Source of the DNA: Hymenopus coronatus
Taxonomy: Eukaryota > Arthropoda > Insecta > Mantodea > Hymenopodidae
Direction of reading: 5' to 3'
DNA: 64,000 nt
Assembly: GCA_030762935.1 (NCBI GenBank)
Contig: CM060890.1
Span: forward strand, 151,376,129-151,440,128
The translations under genes and the position numbers were made by a program. The notes under the pieces were generated by a model that was not told the origin of the DNA, did not search any database, and worked only from the letters and a program-made list of their open reading frames with translations. Of the stretch, positions 26,834-40,245 are shown piece after piece. How positions within the stretch are numbered: the first letter of the stretch is position 1; each line of letters opens with the position of its first letter.

Positions 26834-27308
26834 GGTTGATACTTGCCTATAACAATCACACACGAAGTCACCTTAACCTTTCCAGGAATATGGGTTGATA
26901 CTGGCCTATAATAATCACACAGGGTGTCACCTTAACCTTTTGAGGAATATGGGTTGATACTGGCCTATAACAACCACACAAGGTGTCACCTTAACCTTTT
27001 CAGGAATATGGGTTGATACTGGCCTATAATAATCACAGAAGGTGTCACCACACCTTTTCAGGAATAAGGGTTGATACTGGCCTATAACAATCACACAAGG
27101 TGTCCCCAAAACATTTTTAGGAATATGGGTAAATACTGGCGTATAACAATCACACACGAAGTCACCTTAACCTTTTCAGGAATATGGGTTGATACTGGCC
27201 TTTAATAATCATACAAGGTGTCACCACAACCTTTTCGGGAATATGAGTTGCTACTGGCCTATAACATTCACACAAGTGTCACCACAACCTTTTCAGGAAT
27301 ATGGGTTG
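26834..27308. repeat. Block B (truncated right end)
   Basis: Same monomer order as 12141-12728, with cctttccagg near 26876 and ttttgaggaat near 26938. It keeps only one cattcacacaagtgtcacc monomer, then joins gggttatagg-type sequence at the 2,298-bp duplication joint. Confidence 0.84.
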
Positions 27309-27833
27309 ATACTGGCCTATAACAATCACACAAGATGTCATCTTAACATTTTCAGGGTTATAGGTTGATACTGGCCTGTAAAAACCCCACAAGGTGTCAC
27401 CTTAACCTTTTCAGGGTTATAGGTTGATACTGGCCTATAACAATCACACAAGATGTCACCTTAACATTTTCAGGAATATGGGATGACACTGGCCTATAAC
27501 AATCACATTAGGTACACCACAACATTTTCAGGAATATGGGTTGATACTGGCCTTTAACAATCACACAAGGTGTCACCTTAAACTTATCAGGAATATGGCT
27601 TGATACTGGCCTATAAAAATCATAAAAGGTGCCACCACAACATTTTCAGGAATATGGTTTGATACAGGCCTATAACAATCGCACAAGTTGCCACCACAAT
27701 CTTTTCAGGAATATGGGTTGATACTGGCCTATAACAATCACACAAGGTGCCAGCACAACATTTTAAGGAATATGGGTTGATACTGGCCTATAACAATCAC
27801 ACAAGGTGTCACCTTAACCTTTTCAGGAATAAT
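27309..27833. repeat. Block Q-R fragment
   Basis: gggttatagg monomers (caagatgtcatcttaac at 27331, tgtaaaaaccccac near 27376), cattaggtacacc near 27507, aaaaatcataaaagg and a ttttaagg monomer near 27760. It has no N run because it starts at the 2,298-bp duplication joint. Confidence 0.84.
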
Positions 27834-29131
27834 GGTTGATACTGGCCTATAACAATCATACAAGGTGTCCCCACAACATTTTCAGGCATATGGGTTGATA
27901 CTGGCCTATAACAATCACACAAGGTGTCACCACAACCTTTTCAGGAATATGGGTTGATACTGCCCTATAACAATCACACAAGCTGTCACAACAACATTTT
28001 CAGGCATATGGGTTGTTACTGTGCTATAACAATCACACAAATTGTCACCTTAACCTGTTCAGGTAAATGGGTGCATACTGGCCTTTAAGAATCATACAAG
28101 CAGCCACCTAAGCGTTTTCAGGAGTGTGGGTTGATACTGGCCTATAGCAATCACACAAGATGTCACCTTAACCTGTTCAAGAATATGGGTTGATACTGGT
28201 CTATAACAATCACACAAGGTGTCACCTTAACATTTTCAGGAATATGGGTTGATACTGGCCTATAACAATCACACAAGCTGCCACCTTAACCTTTTCAGGA
28301 ATATGGGTTGATACTGGCCTATAACTATCACACAAGCTGTCGCCACAACATTTTCAGGAATATGGGTTGATACTGGCCTATAACAATCACACAAGGTGCC
28401 ACCACATTGTTTTCAGGAATATGGGTTGATACTTGCCTATAACAATCACACACGAAGTCACCTTAACCTTTTCAGGAATAATGGTTGATACTGGCCTATA
28501 ACAATCATACAAGGTGTCCCCGCAACATTTTCAGGCATATGGGTTGATACTGGCCTATAACAATCACACAAGGTGTCACCACAACCTTTTCAGGAATATG
28601 GGTTGTTACTGCCCTATAACAATCACACAAGCTGTCACAACAACATTTTCAGGCATATGGGTTGATACTGTGCTATAACAATCACACAAATTGTCACCTT
28701 AACCTGTTCAGGTAAATGGGTGCATACTGGCCTTTAAGAATCATACAAGCAGCCACCTAAGCGTTTTCAGGAGTATGGGTTGATACTGGCCTATAGCAAT
28801 CACACAAGATGTCACCTTAACCTGTTCAAGAATATGGGTTGATACTGGTCTATAACAATCACACAAGGTGTCACCTTAACATTTTCAGGAATATGGGTTG
28901 ATACTGGCCTATAACAATCACACAAGCTGCCACCTTAACCTTTTCAGGAATATGGGTTGATACTGGCCTATAACTATCACACAAGCTGTCACCACAACAT
29001 TTTCAGGAATATGGGTTGATACTGGCCTATAACAATCACACAAAGTGCCACCACATTGTTTTCAGGAATATGGGTTGATACTTGCCTATAACAATCACAC
29101 ACGAAGTCACCTTAACCTTTTCAGGAATATG
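27834..29131. repeat. Block S: two 649-bp units
   Basis: Equivalent to 25536-26833 shifted by 2,298, with unit starts at 27834 and 28483. A difference from that copy is cacaaccttttcagg near 28580 where the other has cacaatcttttcagg near 26283. Confidence 0.86.
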
Positions 29132-31135
29132 GGTTGATATTGCCTATAACAATCACACAAGGTGTCACCTTAACCTTTTCAGGAATATGGGTTGATACTG
29201 GTCTATAACAATCACGCAAGGTGTCGCCACAAGATTATCAGGAATATGCTTTGATACTGGTCTATAACAATCACACAAGGTGTCGCCACAAGATTATCAG
29301 GAATATGGGTTGATACTGGTCTATAACAATCACACAAGGTGTCGCCACAAGATTATCAGGAATATGGGTTGATACTGGCCTATAACAATCACACAGGGTG
29401 TCACCTTAACCTGTTCAGGAATATGGGATGATACTGGCCTATAACAATCACACAGGGTGTCACCTTAACCTGTTCAGGAATATGGGTTGATACTGGTCTA
29501 TACCAATCACGCAAGGTGTCGCCACAAGATTATCAGGAATATGCTTTGATACTGGTCTATAACAATCACACAAGGTGTCGCCACAAGATTATCAGGAATA
29601 TGGGTTTATACTGGTCTATAACAATCACGCCAGGTGTCGCCACAAGATTATCAGGAATATGCTTTGATACTGGTCTATAACAATCACACAAGGTGTCGCC
29701 ACAAGATTATCAGGAATATGGGTTGATACTGGTCTATAACAATCACACAAGGTATCGCCACGAGATTATCAGGAATATGGGTTGATAATGGTCTATAACA
29801 ATCACGCAAGGGGTCGCCACAAGATTATCAGGAATATGCTTTGATACTGGTCTATAACAATCACACAAGGTGTCGCCACAACATTATCAGGAATATGGGT
29901 TGATACTGGTCTATAACAAGCACACAAGGTGTCGCCACAAGATTATCAGGAATATGGGTTGATACTGGTCTATAACAATCACACAAGGTGTCGCCACAAG
30001 ATTATCAGGAATATGGGTTGATACTGGTCTATAACAATCACGCAAGGTGACGCCACAAGATTATCAGGAATATGCTTTGATACTGGTCTATAACAATCAC
30101 ACAAGGTGTCGCCACAAGATTATCAGGATTATGGGTTGATACTGGTCTATAACAATCACACAAGGTGTCGCCACAAGATTATCAGGAATATGCTTTGATA
30201 CTGGTCTATAACAATCACGCAAGGTGTCGCCACAATGTTATCAGGAATATGCTTTGATACTGGCCTATAACAATCACACAGGTTGTCACCTTAACCTGTT
30301 CAGGAATATGGGTTGATACTGGCCTATAACAATCACACAGGGTGACACCTTAACCTGTTCAGGAATATGGGTTGATACTGGTCTATAACAATCACACAGG
30401 GTGTCACCTTAACCTGTTCAGGAATATGGGTTGATACTGGCCTATAACAATCACACAGGGTGTCACCTTAACCTGTTCAGGAATATGGGTTGATACTGAC
30501 CTATAACAATCACACGAAGTGTCACCATAACCTTTTAAGGAATATGGCTTGATACTGGCCTGTAACAATCACACAAGGTGTCACCTTAACCTTTTCAGGG
30601 TTATAGGTTGATACTGGCCTATAACAATCACACAAGATGTCATCTTAACATTTTCAGGGTTATAGGTTGATACTGGCCTGTAAAAACCCCACAAGGTGTC
30701 ACCTTAACCTTTTCAGGGTTATAGGTTGATACTGGCCTATAACAATCACACAAGATGTCACCTTAACATTTTCAGGAATATGGGATGACACTGGCCTATA
30801 ACAATCACATTAGGTACACCACAACATTTTCAGGAATATGGGTTGATACTGGCCTTTACCAATCACACAAGGTGTCACCTTAAACTTATCAGGAATATGG
30901 CTTGATACTGGCCTATAAAAATCATAAAAGGTGCCACCACAACATTTTCAGGAATATGGTTTGATACAGGCCTATAACAATCGCACAAGTTGCCACCACA
31001 ATCTTTTCAGGAATATGGGTTGATACTGGCCTATAACAATCACACAAGGTGCCAGCACAACATTTTAAGGAATATGGGTTGATACTGGCCTATAACAATC
31101 ACACAAGGTGTCACCTTAACCTTTTCAGGAATAAT
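29132..31135. repeat. Block N-R (long form), second 5,600-bp copy
   Basis: It opens with the joint monomer gatattgcctataac near 29138, then repeats 23541-25535 at offset 5,600. The private monomers gggtttatac, acgccaggtg, gataatggtc and acaagcacacaagg are all present again. Confidence 0.86.
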
Positions 31136-32433
31136 GGTTGATACTGGCCTATAACAATCATACAAGGTGTCCCCACAACATTTTCAGGCATATGGGTTGA
31201 TACTGGCCTATAACAATCACACAAGGTGTCACCACAACCTTTTCAGGAATATGGGTTGATACTGCCCTATAACAATCACACAAGCTGTCACAACAACATT
31301 TTCAGGCATATGGGTTGTTACTGTGCTATAACAATCACACAAATTGTCACCTTAACCTGTTCAGGTAAATGGGTGCATACTGGCCTTTAAGAATCATACA
31401 AGCAGCCACCTAAGCGTTTTCAGGAGTGTGGGTTGATACTGGCCTATAGCAATCACACAAGATGTCACCTTAACCTGTTCAAGAATATGGGTTGATACTG
31501 GTCTATAACAATCACACAAGGTGTCACCTTAACATTTTCAGGAATATGGGTTGATACTGGCCTATAACAATCACACAAGCTGCCACCTTAACCTTTTCAG
31601 GAATATGGGTTGATACTGGCCTATAACTATCACACAAGCTGTCGCCACAACATTTTCAGGAATATGGGTTGATACTGGCCTATAACAATCACACAAGGTG
31701 CCACCACATTGTTTTCAGGAATATGGGTTGATACTTGCCTATAACAATCACACACGAAGTCACCTTAACCTTTTCAGGAATAATGGTTGATACTGGCCTA
31801 TAACAATCATACAAGGTGTCCCCGCAACATTTTCAGGCATATGGGTTGATACTGGCCTATAACAATCACACAAGGTGTCACCACAATCTTTTCAGGAATA
31901 TGGGTTGTTACTGCCCTATAACAATCACACAAGCTGTCACAACAACATTTTCAGGCATATGGGTTGATACTGTGCTATAACAATCACACAAATTGTCACC
32001 TTAACCTGTTCAGGTAAATGGGTGCATACTGGCCTTTAAGAATCATACAAGCAGCCACCTAAGCGTTTTCAGGAGTATGGGTTGATACTGGCCTATAGCA
32101 ATCACACAAGATGTCACCTTAACCTGTTCAAGAATATGGGTTGATACTGGTCTATAACAATCACACAAGGTGTCACCTTAACATTTTCAGGAATATGGGT
32201 TGATACTGGCCTATAACAATCACACAAGCTGCCACCTTAACCTTTTCAGGAATATGGGTTGATACTGGCCTATAACTATCACACAAGCTGTCACCACAAC
32301 ATTTTCAGGAATATGGGTTGATACTGGCCTATAACAATCACACAAAGTGCCACCACATTGTTTTCAGGAATATGGGTTGATACTTGCCTATAACAATCAC
32401 ACACGAAGTCACCTTAACCTTTTCAGGAATATG
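31136..32433. repeat. Block S: two 649-bp units, second 5,600-bp copy
   Basis: Equivalent to 25536-26833 shifted by 5,600, with unit starts at 31136 and 31785. It shares the cacaatcttttcagg variant near 31883. Confidence 0.86.
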
Positions 32434-32908
32434 GGTTGATACTTGCCTATAACAATCACACACGAAGTCACCTTAACCTTTCCAGGAATATGGGTTGATA
32501 CTGGCCTATAATAATCACACAGGGTGTCACCTTAACCTTTTGAGGAATATGGGTTGATACTGGCCTATAACAACCACACAAGGTGTCACCTTAACCTTTT
32601 CAGGAATATGGGTTGATACTGGCCTATAATAATCACAGAAGGTGTCACCACACCTTTTCAGGAATAAGGGTTGATACTGGCCTATAACAATCACACAAGG
32701 TGTCCCCAAAACATTTTTAGGAATATGGGTAAATACTGGCGTATAACAATCACACACGAAGTCACCTTAACCTTTTCAGGAATATGGGTTGATACTGGCC
32801 TTTAATAATCATACAAGGTGTCACCACAACCTTTTCGGGAATATGAGTTGCTACTGGCCTATAACATTCACACAAGTGTCACCACAACCTTTTCAGGAAT
32901 ATGGGTTG
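32434..32908. repeat. Block B (truncated right end), second 5,600-bp copy
   Basis: Equivalent to 26834-27308, including ttttgaggaat near 32538 and gggtaaatactggcg near 32727. It again loses the second cattcacacaagtgtcacc monomer at the 2,298-bp joint. Confidence 0.85.
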
Positions 32909-33433
32909 ATACTGGCCTATAACAATCACACAAGATGTCATCTTAACATTTTCAGGGTTATAGGTTGATACTGGCCTGTAAAAACCCCACAAGGTGTCAC
33001 CTTAACCTTTTCAGGGTTATAGGTTGATACTGGCCTATAACAATCACACAAGATGTCACCTTAACATTTTCAGGAATATGGGATGACACTGGCCTATAAC
33101 AATCACATTAGGTACACCACAACATTTTCAGGAATATGGGTTGATACTGGCCTTTAACAATCACACAAGGTGTCACCTTAAACTTATCAGGAATATGGCT
33201 TGATACTGGCCTATAAAAATCATAAAAGGTGCCACCACAACATTTTCAGGAATATGGTTTGATACAGGCCTATAACAATCGCACAAGTTGCCACCACAAT
33301 CTTTTCAGGAATATGGGTTGATACTGGCCTATAACAATCACACAAGGTGCCAGCACAACATTTTAAGGAATATGGGTTGATACTGGCCTATAACAATCAC
33401 ACAAGGTGTCACCTTAACCTTTTCAGGAATAAT
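32909..33433. repeat. Block Q-R fragment
   Basis: Equivalent to 27309-27833 shifted by 5,600. caagatgtcatcttaac lies at 32931, after the same passage from a cacaaccttttcagg monomer into Q sequence. Confidence 0.85.
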
Positions 33434-34731
33434 GGTTGATACTGGCCTATAACAATCATACAAGGTGTCCCCACAACATTTTCAGGCATATGGGTTGATA
33501 CTGGCCTATAACAATCACACAAGGTGTCACCACAACCTTTTCAGGAATATGGGTTGATACTGCCCTATAACAATCACACAAGCTGTCACAACAACATTTT
33601 CAGGCATATGGGTTGTTACTGTGCTATAACAATCACACAAATTGTCACCTTAACCTGTTCAGGTAAATGGGTGCATACTGGCCTTTAAGAATCATACAAG
33701 CAGCCACCTAAGCGTTTTCAGGAGTGTGGGTTGATACTGGCCTATAGCAATCACACAAGATGTCACCTTAACCTGTTCAAGAATATGGGTTGATACTGGT
33801 CTATAACAATCACACAAGGTGTCACCTTAACATTTTCAGGAATATGGGTTGATACTGGCCTATAACAATCACACAAGCTGCCACCTTAACCTTTTCAGGA
33901 ATATGGGTTGATACTGGCCTATAACTATCACACAAGCTGTCGCCACAACATTTTCAGGAATATGGGTTGATACTGGCCTATAACAATCACACAAGGTGCC
34001 ACCACATTGTTTTCAGGAATATGGGTTGATACTTGCCTATAACAATCACACACGAAGTCACCTTAACCTTTTCAGGAATAATGGTTGATACTGGCCTATA
34101 ACAATCATACAAGGTGTCCCCGCAACATTTTCAGGCATATGGGTTGATACTGGCCTATAACAATCACACAAGGTGTCACCACAACCTTTTCAGGAATATG
34201 GGTTGTTACTGCCCTATAACAATCACACAAGCTGTCACAACAACATTTTCAGGCATATGGGTTGATACTGTGCTATAACAATCACACAAATTGTCACCTT
34301 AACCTGTTCAGGTAAATGGGTGCATACTGGCCTTTAAGAATCATACAAGCAGCCACCTAAGCGTTTTCAGGAGTATGGGTTGATACTGGCCTATAGCAAT
34401 CACACAAGATGTCACCTTAACCTGTTCAAGAATATGGGTTGATACTGGTCTATAACAATCACACAAGGTGTCACCTTAACATTTTCAGGAATATGGGTTG
34501 ATACTGGCCTATAACAATCACACAAGCTGCCACCTTAACCTTTTCAGGAATATGGGTTGATACTGGCCTATAACTATCACACAAGCTGTCACCACAACAT
34601 TTTCAGGAATATGGGTTGATACTGGCCTATAACAATCACACAAAGTGCCACCACATTGTTTTCAGGAATATGGGTTGATACTTGCCTATAACAATCACAC
34701 ACGAAGTCACCTTAACCTTTTCAGGAATATG
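33434..34731. repeat. Block S: two 649-bp units
   Basis: Unit starts at 33434 and 34083. This is the fourth S pair between 25.5 and 34.8 kb, all produced by the nested 2,298-bp and 5,600-bp duplications. Confidence 0.86.
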
Positions 34732-35320
34732 GGTTGATACTTGCCTATAACAATCACACACGAAGTCACCTTAACCTTTCCAGGAATATGGGTTGATACT
34801 GGCCTATAATAATCACACAGGGTGTCACCTTAACCTTTTCAGGAATATGGGTTGATACTGGCCTATAACAACCACACAAGGTGTCACCTTAACCTTTTCA
34901 GGAATATGGGTTGATACTGGCCTATAATAATCACAGAAGGTGTCACCACACCTTTTCAGGAATAAGGGTTGATACTGGCCTATAACAATCACACAAGGTG
35001 TCCCCAAAACATTTTTAGGAATATGGGTAAATACTGGCGTATAACAATCACACACGAAGTCACCTTAACCTTTTCAGGAATATGGGTTGATACTGGCCTT
35101 TAATAATCATACAAGGTGTCACCACAACCTTTTCGGGAATATGAGTTGCTACTGGCCTATAACATTCACACAAGTGTCACCACAACCTTTTCAGGAATAT
35201 GGGTTGATACTGGCCTATAACATTCACACAAGTGTCACCACAAGATTATCAGGAATATGGGTTGATACTGGCCTACAACATTCACACAAGGTGTCACCTT
35301 AACCTTTACAGGAATATGGG
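34732..35320. repeat. Block B (complete)
   Basis: Full B series with two cattcacacaagtgtcacc monomers, the second ending in accacaagattatc. A private cctacaacattc monomer at 35272 is shared with 49949. It has ttttcagg near 34835, where the two preceding B copies have ttttgagg. Confidence 0.85.
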
Positions 35321-37225
35321 TTGATACCGGCCTATAACAATCACACAGGGCGTCACCTTAACCTGTTCAGTAATATGGGTTGATACTGGCCTATAATAAT
35401 CACACATGGTGTCGCCTTAACCTGTTCAGGAATATGGGTTGATACTGGCCTCAACAATCACACAGGGTGTCACCTTAACCTGTTCAGTAATATGGGTTGA
35501 TACTGGCCTATAACAATCACACAGGGTGTCACCTTAACCTGTTCAGTAATATGGGTTGATACTGGCCTATAATAATCACACAAGGTGTCACCTTAACCTG
35601 TTCAGTAATATGGGTTGATACTGGCCTATAACAATCACACAGGGTGTCACCTTAACCTGTTCAGTAATATGGGTTGATACTGGCCTATAACAATCACACA
35701 ATCTGTCACAACAACATTTTCAGGAATATGGGTTGATACGGGCCTCTAATAATCACACAAGGTGTCACCTTAACCTTTTCAGCAATATGGGTTGATACTG
35801 GCCTATACCAATCACACAAGGTGTCCCCACCACATTTTCAGGAATATGGGTTGATACTGGCCTATAACAAACACACGAAGTGTCACCATAACCTTTTCAG
35901 GGTTATAGGTTGATACTGGCCTATAACAATCACACAAGATGTCACCTTAACATTTTCAGGAATATGGGATGACACTGGCCTATAACAATCACATTAGGTA
36001 CACCACAACATTTTCAGGAATATGGGTTGATACTGGCCTATAACAATCACACAAGGTGCCACCACAACATTTTCAGGAATATAGGATGATACTGGCCTAT
36101 AGCAATCACACAAGTTGTCACCTTAAACATTTCAGGAATATGGCTTGATACTCGCCTATAAAAATCACAAAAGGTGCCACCACAACATTTTCAGGAATAT
36201 GGGTTGATACTGGCCTATAACAATCGCACAAGTTGCCACCACAACCTTTTCAGGAATATGGGTTGATACTGGCCTATAACAATCACACAAGGTGCCAGCA
36301 CAACATTTTCAGGAATATGGGTTGATACTGGCCTATAACAATCGCACAAGTTGCCACCACAACCTTTTCAGGAATATGGCTTGATACTGGCCTATAACAA
36401 TCACACAAGGTGCCAGCACAACATTTTCAGGAATATGGGTTGATACTGGCCTATAACAATCACACAAGATGTCACCACAACCTTTTCAGGAATATGGGTT
36501 GATACTGGCATATTATAATTACGCAAGGTGTCACCACAACCTTTTCAGGAATATGGTTTGATACTGGCCTATAACATTCACACAAGGTGTCACCTTAACC
36601 TTTTCATGAATATGGGTTGATACTGGCCTATAACAATCACACAAGCTGTCAGCACAACATTTTCAGGAATATGGGTTGATACTTGCCTATAACAATCACG
36701 TAAGGTGTCACCTTAACCTTTTCAGAAATATGGGTTGATACTGGCCTATAACAACCACACAAGGTGTCAACACAACCTTTTTAAGGAATATGGGTTGATA
36801 CTTGCCTATAACTATCACACAAGGTATCACCACAACCTTCTCAGGAATATGCGTTGATACTGGCCTATAACAATCACACAAGGTGCCACCACAACGTTTT
36901 CAGGAATATGGGTTGATACTGGCCTATAACAATCACACAAAGTGTCACCACAATATATTCAGGAATATGGGTGGATACAGGGCTATAACAATCACACAAA
37001 ATGCCACCTTAAACTTTACAGGAATATGGGTTGTTACTGGCCTATAACAATCAAACAAGCTCTCCCCACAACATTTTCAGGAATATGGGTTGATACCGGC
37101 CTATAACAAACACACAAGGTGTCACCTTAACCTTTTCAGGAATATGGGTTGATACTGGCCTATACCAATCACACAAGGTGTCCCCACCACATTTTCAGGA
37201 ATATGGGTTGATATTGCCTTATAAC
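35321..37225. repeat. Block C-L, subtype after B
   Basis: acagggcgtcacc near 35345, catggtgtcgcc at 35405, cctcaacaatc near 35448, gggcctctaat at 35740, catattataattacgc at 36509, gcgttgatac near 36850 and gggtggatacagg near 36968. It ends with caaacaagctctcccc, gataccggcc and gatattgccttataac. Confidence 0.85.
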
Positions 37226-37730
37226 AATCACACAGGGTGTCACCTTAACCTTTTCAGGAATATGGGTTGATTTTGGCCTATAACAACCACACAAGGTGTC
37301 ACCTTAACCTTTTCAGGAATATGGGTTGATACTGGCCTATAATAATCACAGAAGGTGTCACCACACCTTTTCAGGAATAAGGGTTGATACTGGCCTATAA
37401 CAATCACACAAGGTGCCATCACAACCTTTTCAGGAATATGCATTGATACTGGCCTATAACAATCACACAAGGTGTCCCCAAAACATTTTTAGGAATATGG
37501 GTAAATACTGGCGTATAACAATCACACACGAAGTCACCTTAACCTTTTCAGGAATATGGGTTGATACTGGCCTTTAATAATCATACAAGGTGTCACCACA
37601 ACCTTTTCGGGAATATGAGTTGCTACTGGCCTATAACATTCACACAAGTGTCACCACAACCTTTTCAGGAATATGGGTTGATACTGGCCTATAACATTCA
37701 CACAAGGTGTCACCTTAACCTTTTGAGGAA
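37226..37730. repeat. Block B, variant with gcattgatac
   Basis: The C-L block passes straight into B, whose first cacacgaag monomers are missing. Private features are gggttgattttggcc near 37263 and an extra ggtgccatcacaacc monomer followed by gcattgatac near 37440. The same forms recur near 51644 and 51824. Confidence 0.84.
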
Positions 37731-38565
37731 TATGGGTTGATACCGGCCTATAACAATCACACAGGGCGTCACCTTAACCTGTTCAGTAATATGGGTTGAT
37801 ACTGGCCTATAATAATCACACAAGGTGTCACCTTAACCTGTTCAGGAATATGGGTTGATACTGGCCTCAACAATCACACAGGGTGTCACCTTAACCTGTT
37901 CAGTAATATGGGTTGATACTGGCCTATAATAATCACACAAGGTGTCACCTTAACCTGTTCAGTAATATGGGTTGATACCGGCCTATAACAATCACACAGG
38001 GTGTCACCTTAACCTGTTCAGTAATATGGGTTGATACTGGCCTATAACAATCACACAGGGTGTCACCTTAACCTGTTCAGTAATATGGGTTGATACTGGC
38101 CTATAATAATCACACAAGGTGTCACCTTAACCTGTTCAGTAATATGGGTTGATACTGGCCTATAACAATCACACAGGGTGTCACCTTAACCTGTTCAGTA
38201 ATATGGGTTGATACTGGCCTATAACAATCACACAATCTGTCACAACAACATTTTCAGGAATATGGGTTGATACGGGCCTCTAATAATCGCACAAGGTGTC
38301 ACCTTAACCTTTTCAGCAATATGGGTTGATACTGGCCTATACCAATCACACAAGGCGTCCCCACCACATTTTCAGGAATATGGGTTGATACTGGCCTATA
38401 ACAAACACACAAGGTGTCACCTTAACCTTTTCAGGAATATGGGTTGATACTGGCCTATACCAATCACACAAGGTGTCCCCACCACATTTTCAGGAATATG
38501 GGTTGATATTGCCTTATAACAATCACACAAGGTGTCACCTTAACCTTTTCGGGAATATGGGTTGA
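37731..38565. repeat. Block C-L, truncated
   Basis: Complete cagtaatatggg section and gggcctctaat at 38274. A chimeric monomer at about 38391-38411 then starts like acaaacacacgaag and ends like acaaacacacaagg of the L section. The middle (gggttatagg to gggctataac, about 1.2 kb in 35321-37225) is deleted. Confidence 0.84.
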
Positions 38566-40245
38566 TACTGGTCTATAACAATCACGCAAGGTGTCGCCAC
38601 AAGATTATCAGGAATATGCTTTGATACTGGTCTATAACAATCACACAAGGTGTCGCCACAAGATTATCAGGAATATGGGTTGATACTGGTCTATAACAAT
38701 CACGCAAGGTGTCGCCACAAGATTATCAGGAATATGGTTTGATACTGGCCTATAACAATCACACAGGGTGTCACCTTAACCTGTTCAGGAATATGGGTTG
38801 ATACTGGCCTATAACAATCACACAGGGTGTCACCTTAACCTGTTCAGGAATATGGGTTGATACTGGTCTATAACAATCACGCAAGGTGTCATCTTAACCT
38901 GTTCAGGAATATGGGTTGATACTGGCCTATAACAATCACACAAGCTGCCACCTTAACCTTTTCAGGAATATGGGTTGATACTGGCCTATAACAATCACAC
39001 AAGGTGTCACCTTAACCTTTTCAGGAATATGGGTTGATACTGGTCTATAACAATCACGCAAGGTGTCGCCACAAGATTATCAGGAATATGCTTTGATACT
39101 GGTCTATAACAATCACACAAGGTGTCGCCACAAGATTATCAGGAATATGGGTTGATACTGGTCTATAACAATCACACAAGGTGTCGCCACAAGATTATCA
39201 GGAATATGGGTTGATACTGGTCTATAACAATCACGCAAGGTGTCGCCACAAGATTATCAGGAATATGGGTTGATACTGGCCTATAACAATCACACAGGGT
39301 GTCACCTTAACCTGTTCAGGAATATGGGTTGATACTGGTCTATAACAATCACGCAAGGTGTCACCTTAACCTGTTTAGGAATATGGGTTGATACTGGCCT
39401 ATAACAATCACACAGGGTGTCACCTTAACCTGTTCAGGAATATGCTTTGATACTGGTCTATAACAATCACGCAAGGTGTCACCTTAACCTGTTCAGGAAT
39501 ATGGGTTGATACTGACCTATAACGATCACACGAAGTGTCACCATAACCTTTTAAGGAATATGGCTTGATACTGGCCTGTAACAATCACACAAGGTGTCAC
39601 CTTAACCTTTTCAGGGTTATAGGTTGATACTGGCCTATAACAATCACACGAAGTGTCACCATAACCTTTTCAGGGTTATAGGTTGATACTGGCCTATAAC
39701 AATCACACAAGGTGTCACCTTAACCTTTTCAGGGTTATAGGTTGATACTGGCCTGTAACAATCACACAAGGTGTCACCTTAACCTTTTCAGGGTTATAGG
39801 TTGATACTGGCCTATAACAATCACACAAGATGTCACCTTAACATTTTCAGGAATATGGGATGACACTGGCCTATAACAATCACATTAGGGACACCACAAC
39901 ATTTTCAGGAATATGGGTTGATACTGGCCTATAACAATCACACAAGTTGTCACCTTAAACTTTTCAGGAATATGGGTTGATACTGGCCTATAACAATCGC
40001 ACAAGTTGACACCACAACCTTTTCAGGAATATGGGTTGATACTGACCTATAACAATCACACAAGGTGCCAGCACAACATTTTAAGGAATATGGGTTGATA
40101 CTGGCCTATAACAATCACACAAGCTGACTCCTTAACCTTTTCAGGAATATGGGTTGATACTGGCCTATAACAATCACACAAGGTGTCACCTTAATCTTTT
40201 CCGGAATATGGGTTGATACTGGCCTATAACAATCACACAAGGTAT
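38566..40245. repeat. Block N-Q
   Basis: Three N monomers, cttaacctgttcagg monomers, acaagctgccacc near 38940, and four more N monomers. cacgaagtgtcaccat, gggttatagg, cattagggacacc near 39882 and acaagctgactcc near 40121 follow. Two extra monomers (cgcacaagttgacacc near 39998 and ggtgccagcac near 40065) are not in the 14.8-16.4 kb block. Confidence 0.83.

Larger units (their letters stand above)
12253..26926. repeat. Core higher-order unit, copy alpha (expanded)
   Basis: This runs from one B landmark to the next equivalent one, 14,674 bp. Block order is B, C-L, N-Q, T, C-L, N-Q, T, C-L, N-R, S. Removing the extra 4,301-bp copy leaves about 10,373 bp in the order B, C-L, N-Q, T, C-L, N-R, S, which I take as the core unit. 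Confidence 0.75.
25011..29131. repeat. 2,298-bp tandem duplication, first occurrence
   Basis: Bases from 25011 recur from 27309 at offset 2,298 (39 monomers minus 3 bases); caagatgtcatcttaac lies at 25033 and 27331. The second copy is cut short near 29131 by the 5,600-bp joint. A visible difference is cctttaccaatc near 25256 against cctttaacaatc in the second copy. The unit holds Q-R, S and B. Confidence 0.9.
23541..34744. repeat. 5,600-bp tandem duplication (about 23541-29140 and 29141-34744)
   Basis: A constant offset of 5,600 (95 monomers minus 5 bases) joins the two halves. Examples are tgggtttata at 24001 and 29601, and gttgataatgg at 24181 and 29781. I saw no difference in the stretches compared. 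The left joint falls in a monomer near 29138 reading gatattgcctataac, one base shorter than either likely parent (gatattgccttataac or gatacttgcctataac). Order in each half is N-R, S, B, Q-R, S. Confidence 0.92.
30611..35219. repeat. 2,298-bp tandem duplication, second occurrence (complete)
   Basis: The same 2,298-bp repeat reappears inside the second 5,600-bp copy, at 30611-32908 and 32909-35206, with the match running to about 35219. Here the second copy is full length. Differences between copies include ttttgagg near 32537 versus ttttcagg near 34835, and ccacaatctt near 31881 versus cacaacctt near 34179. Confidence 0.9.
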
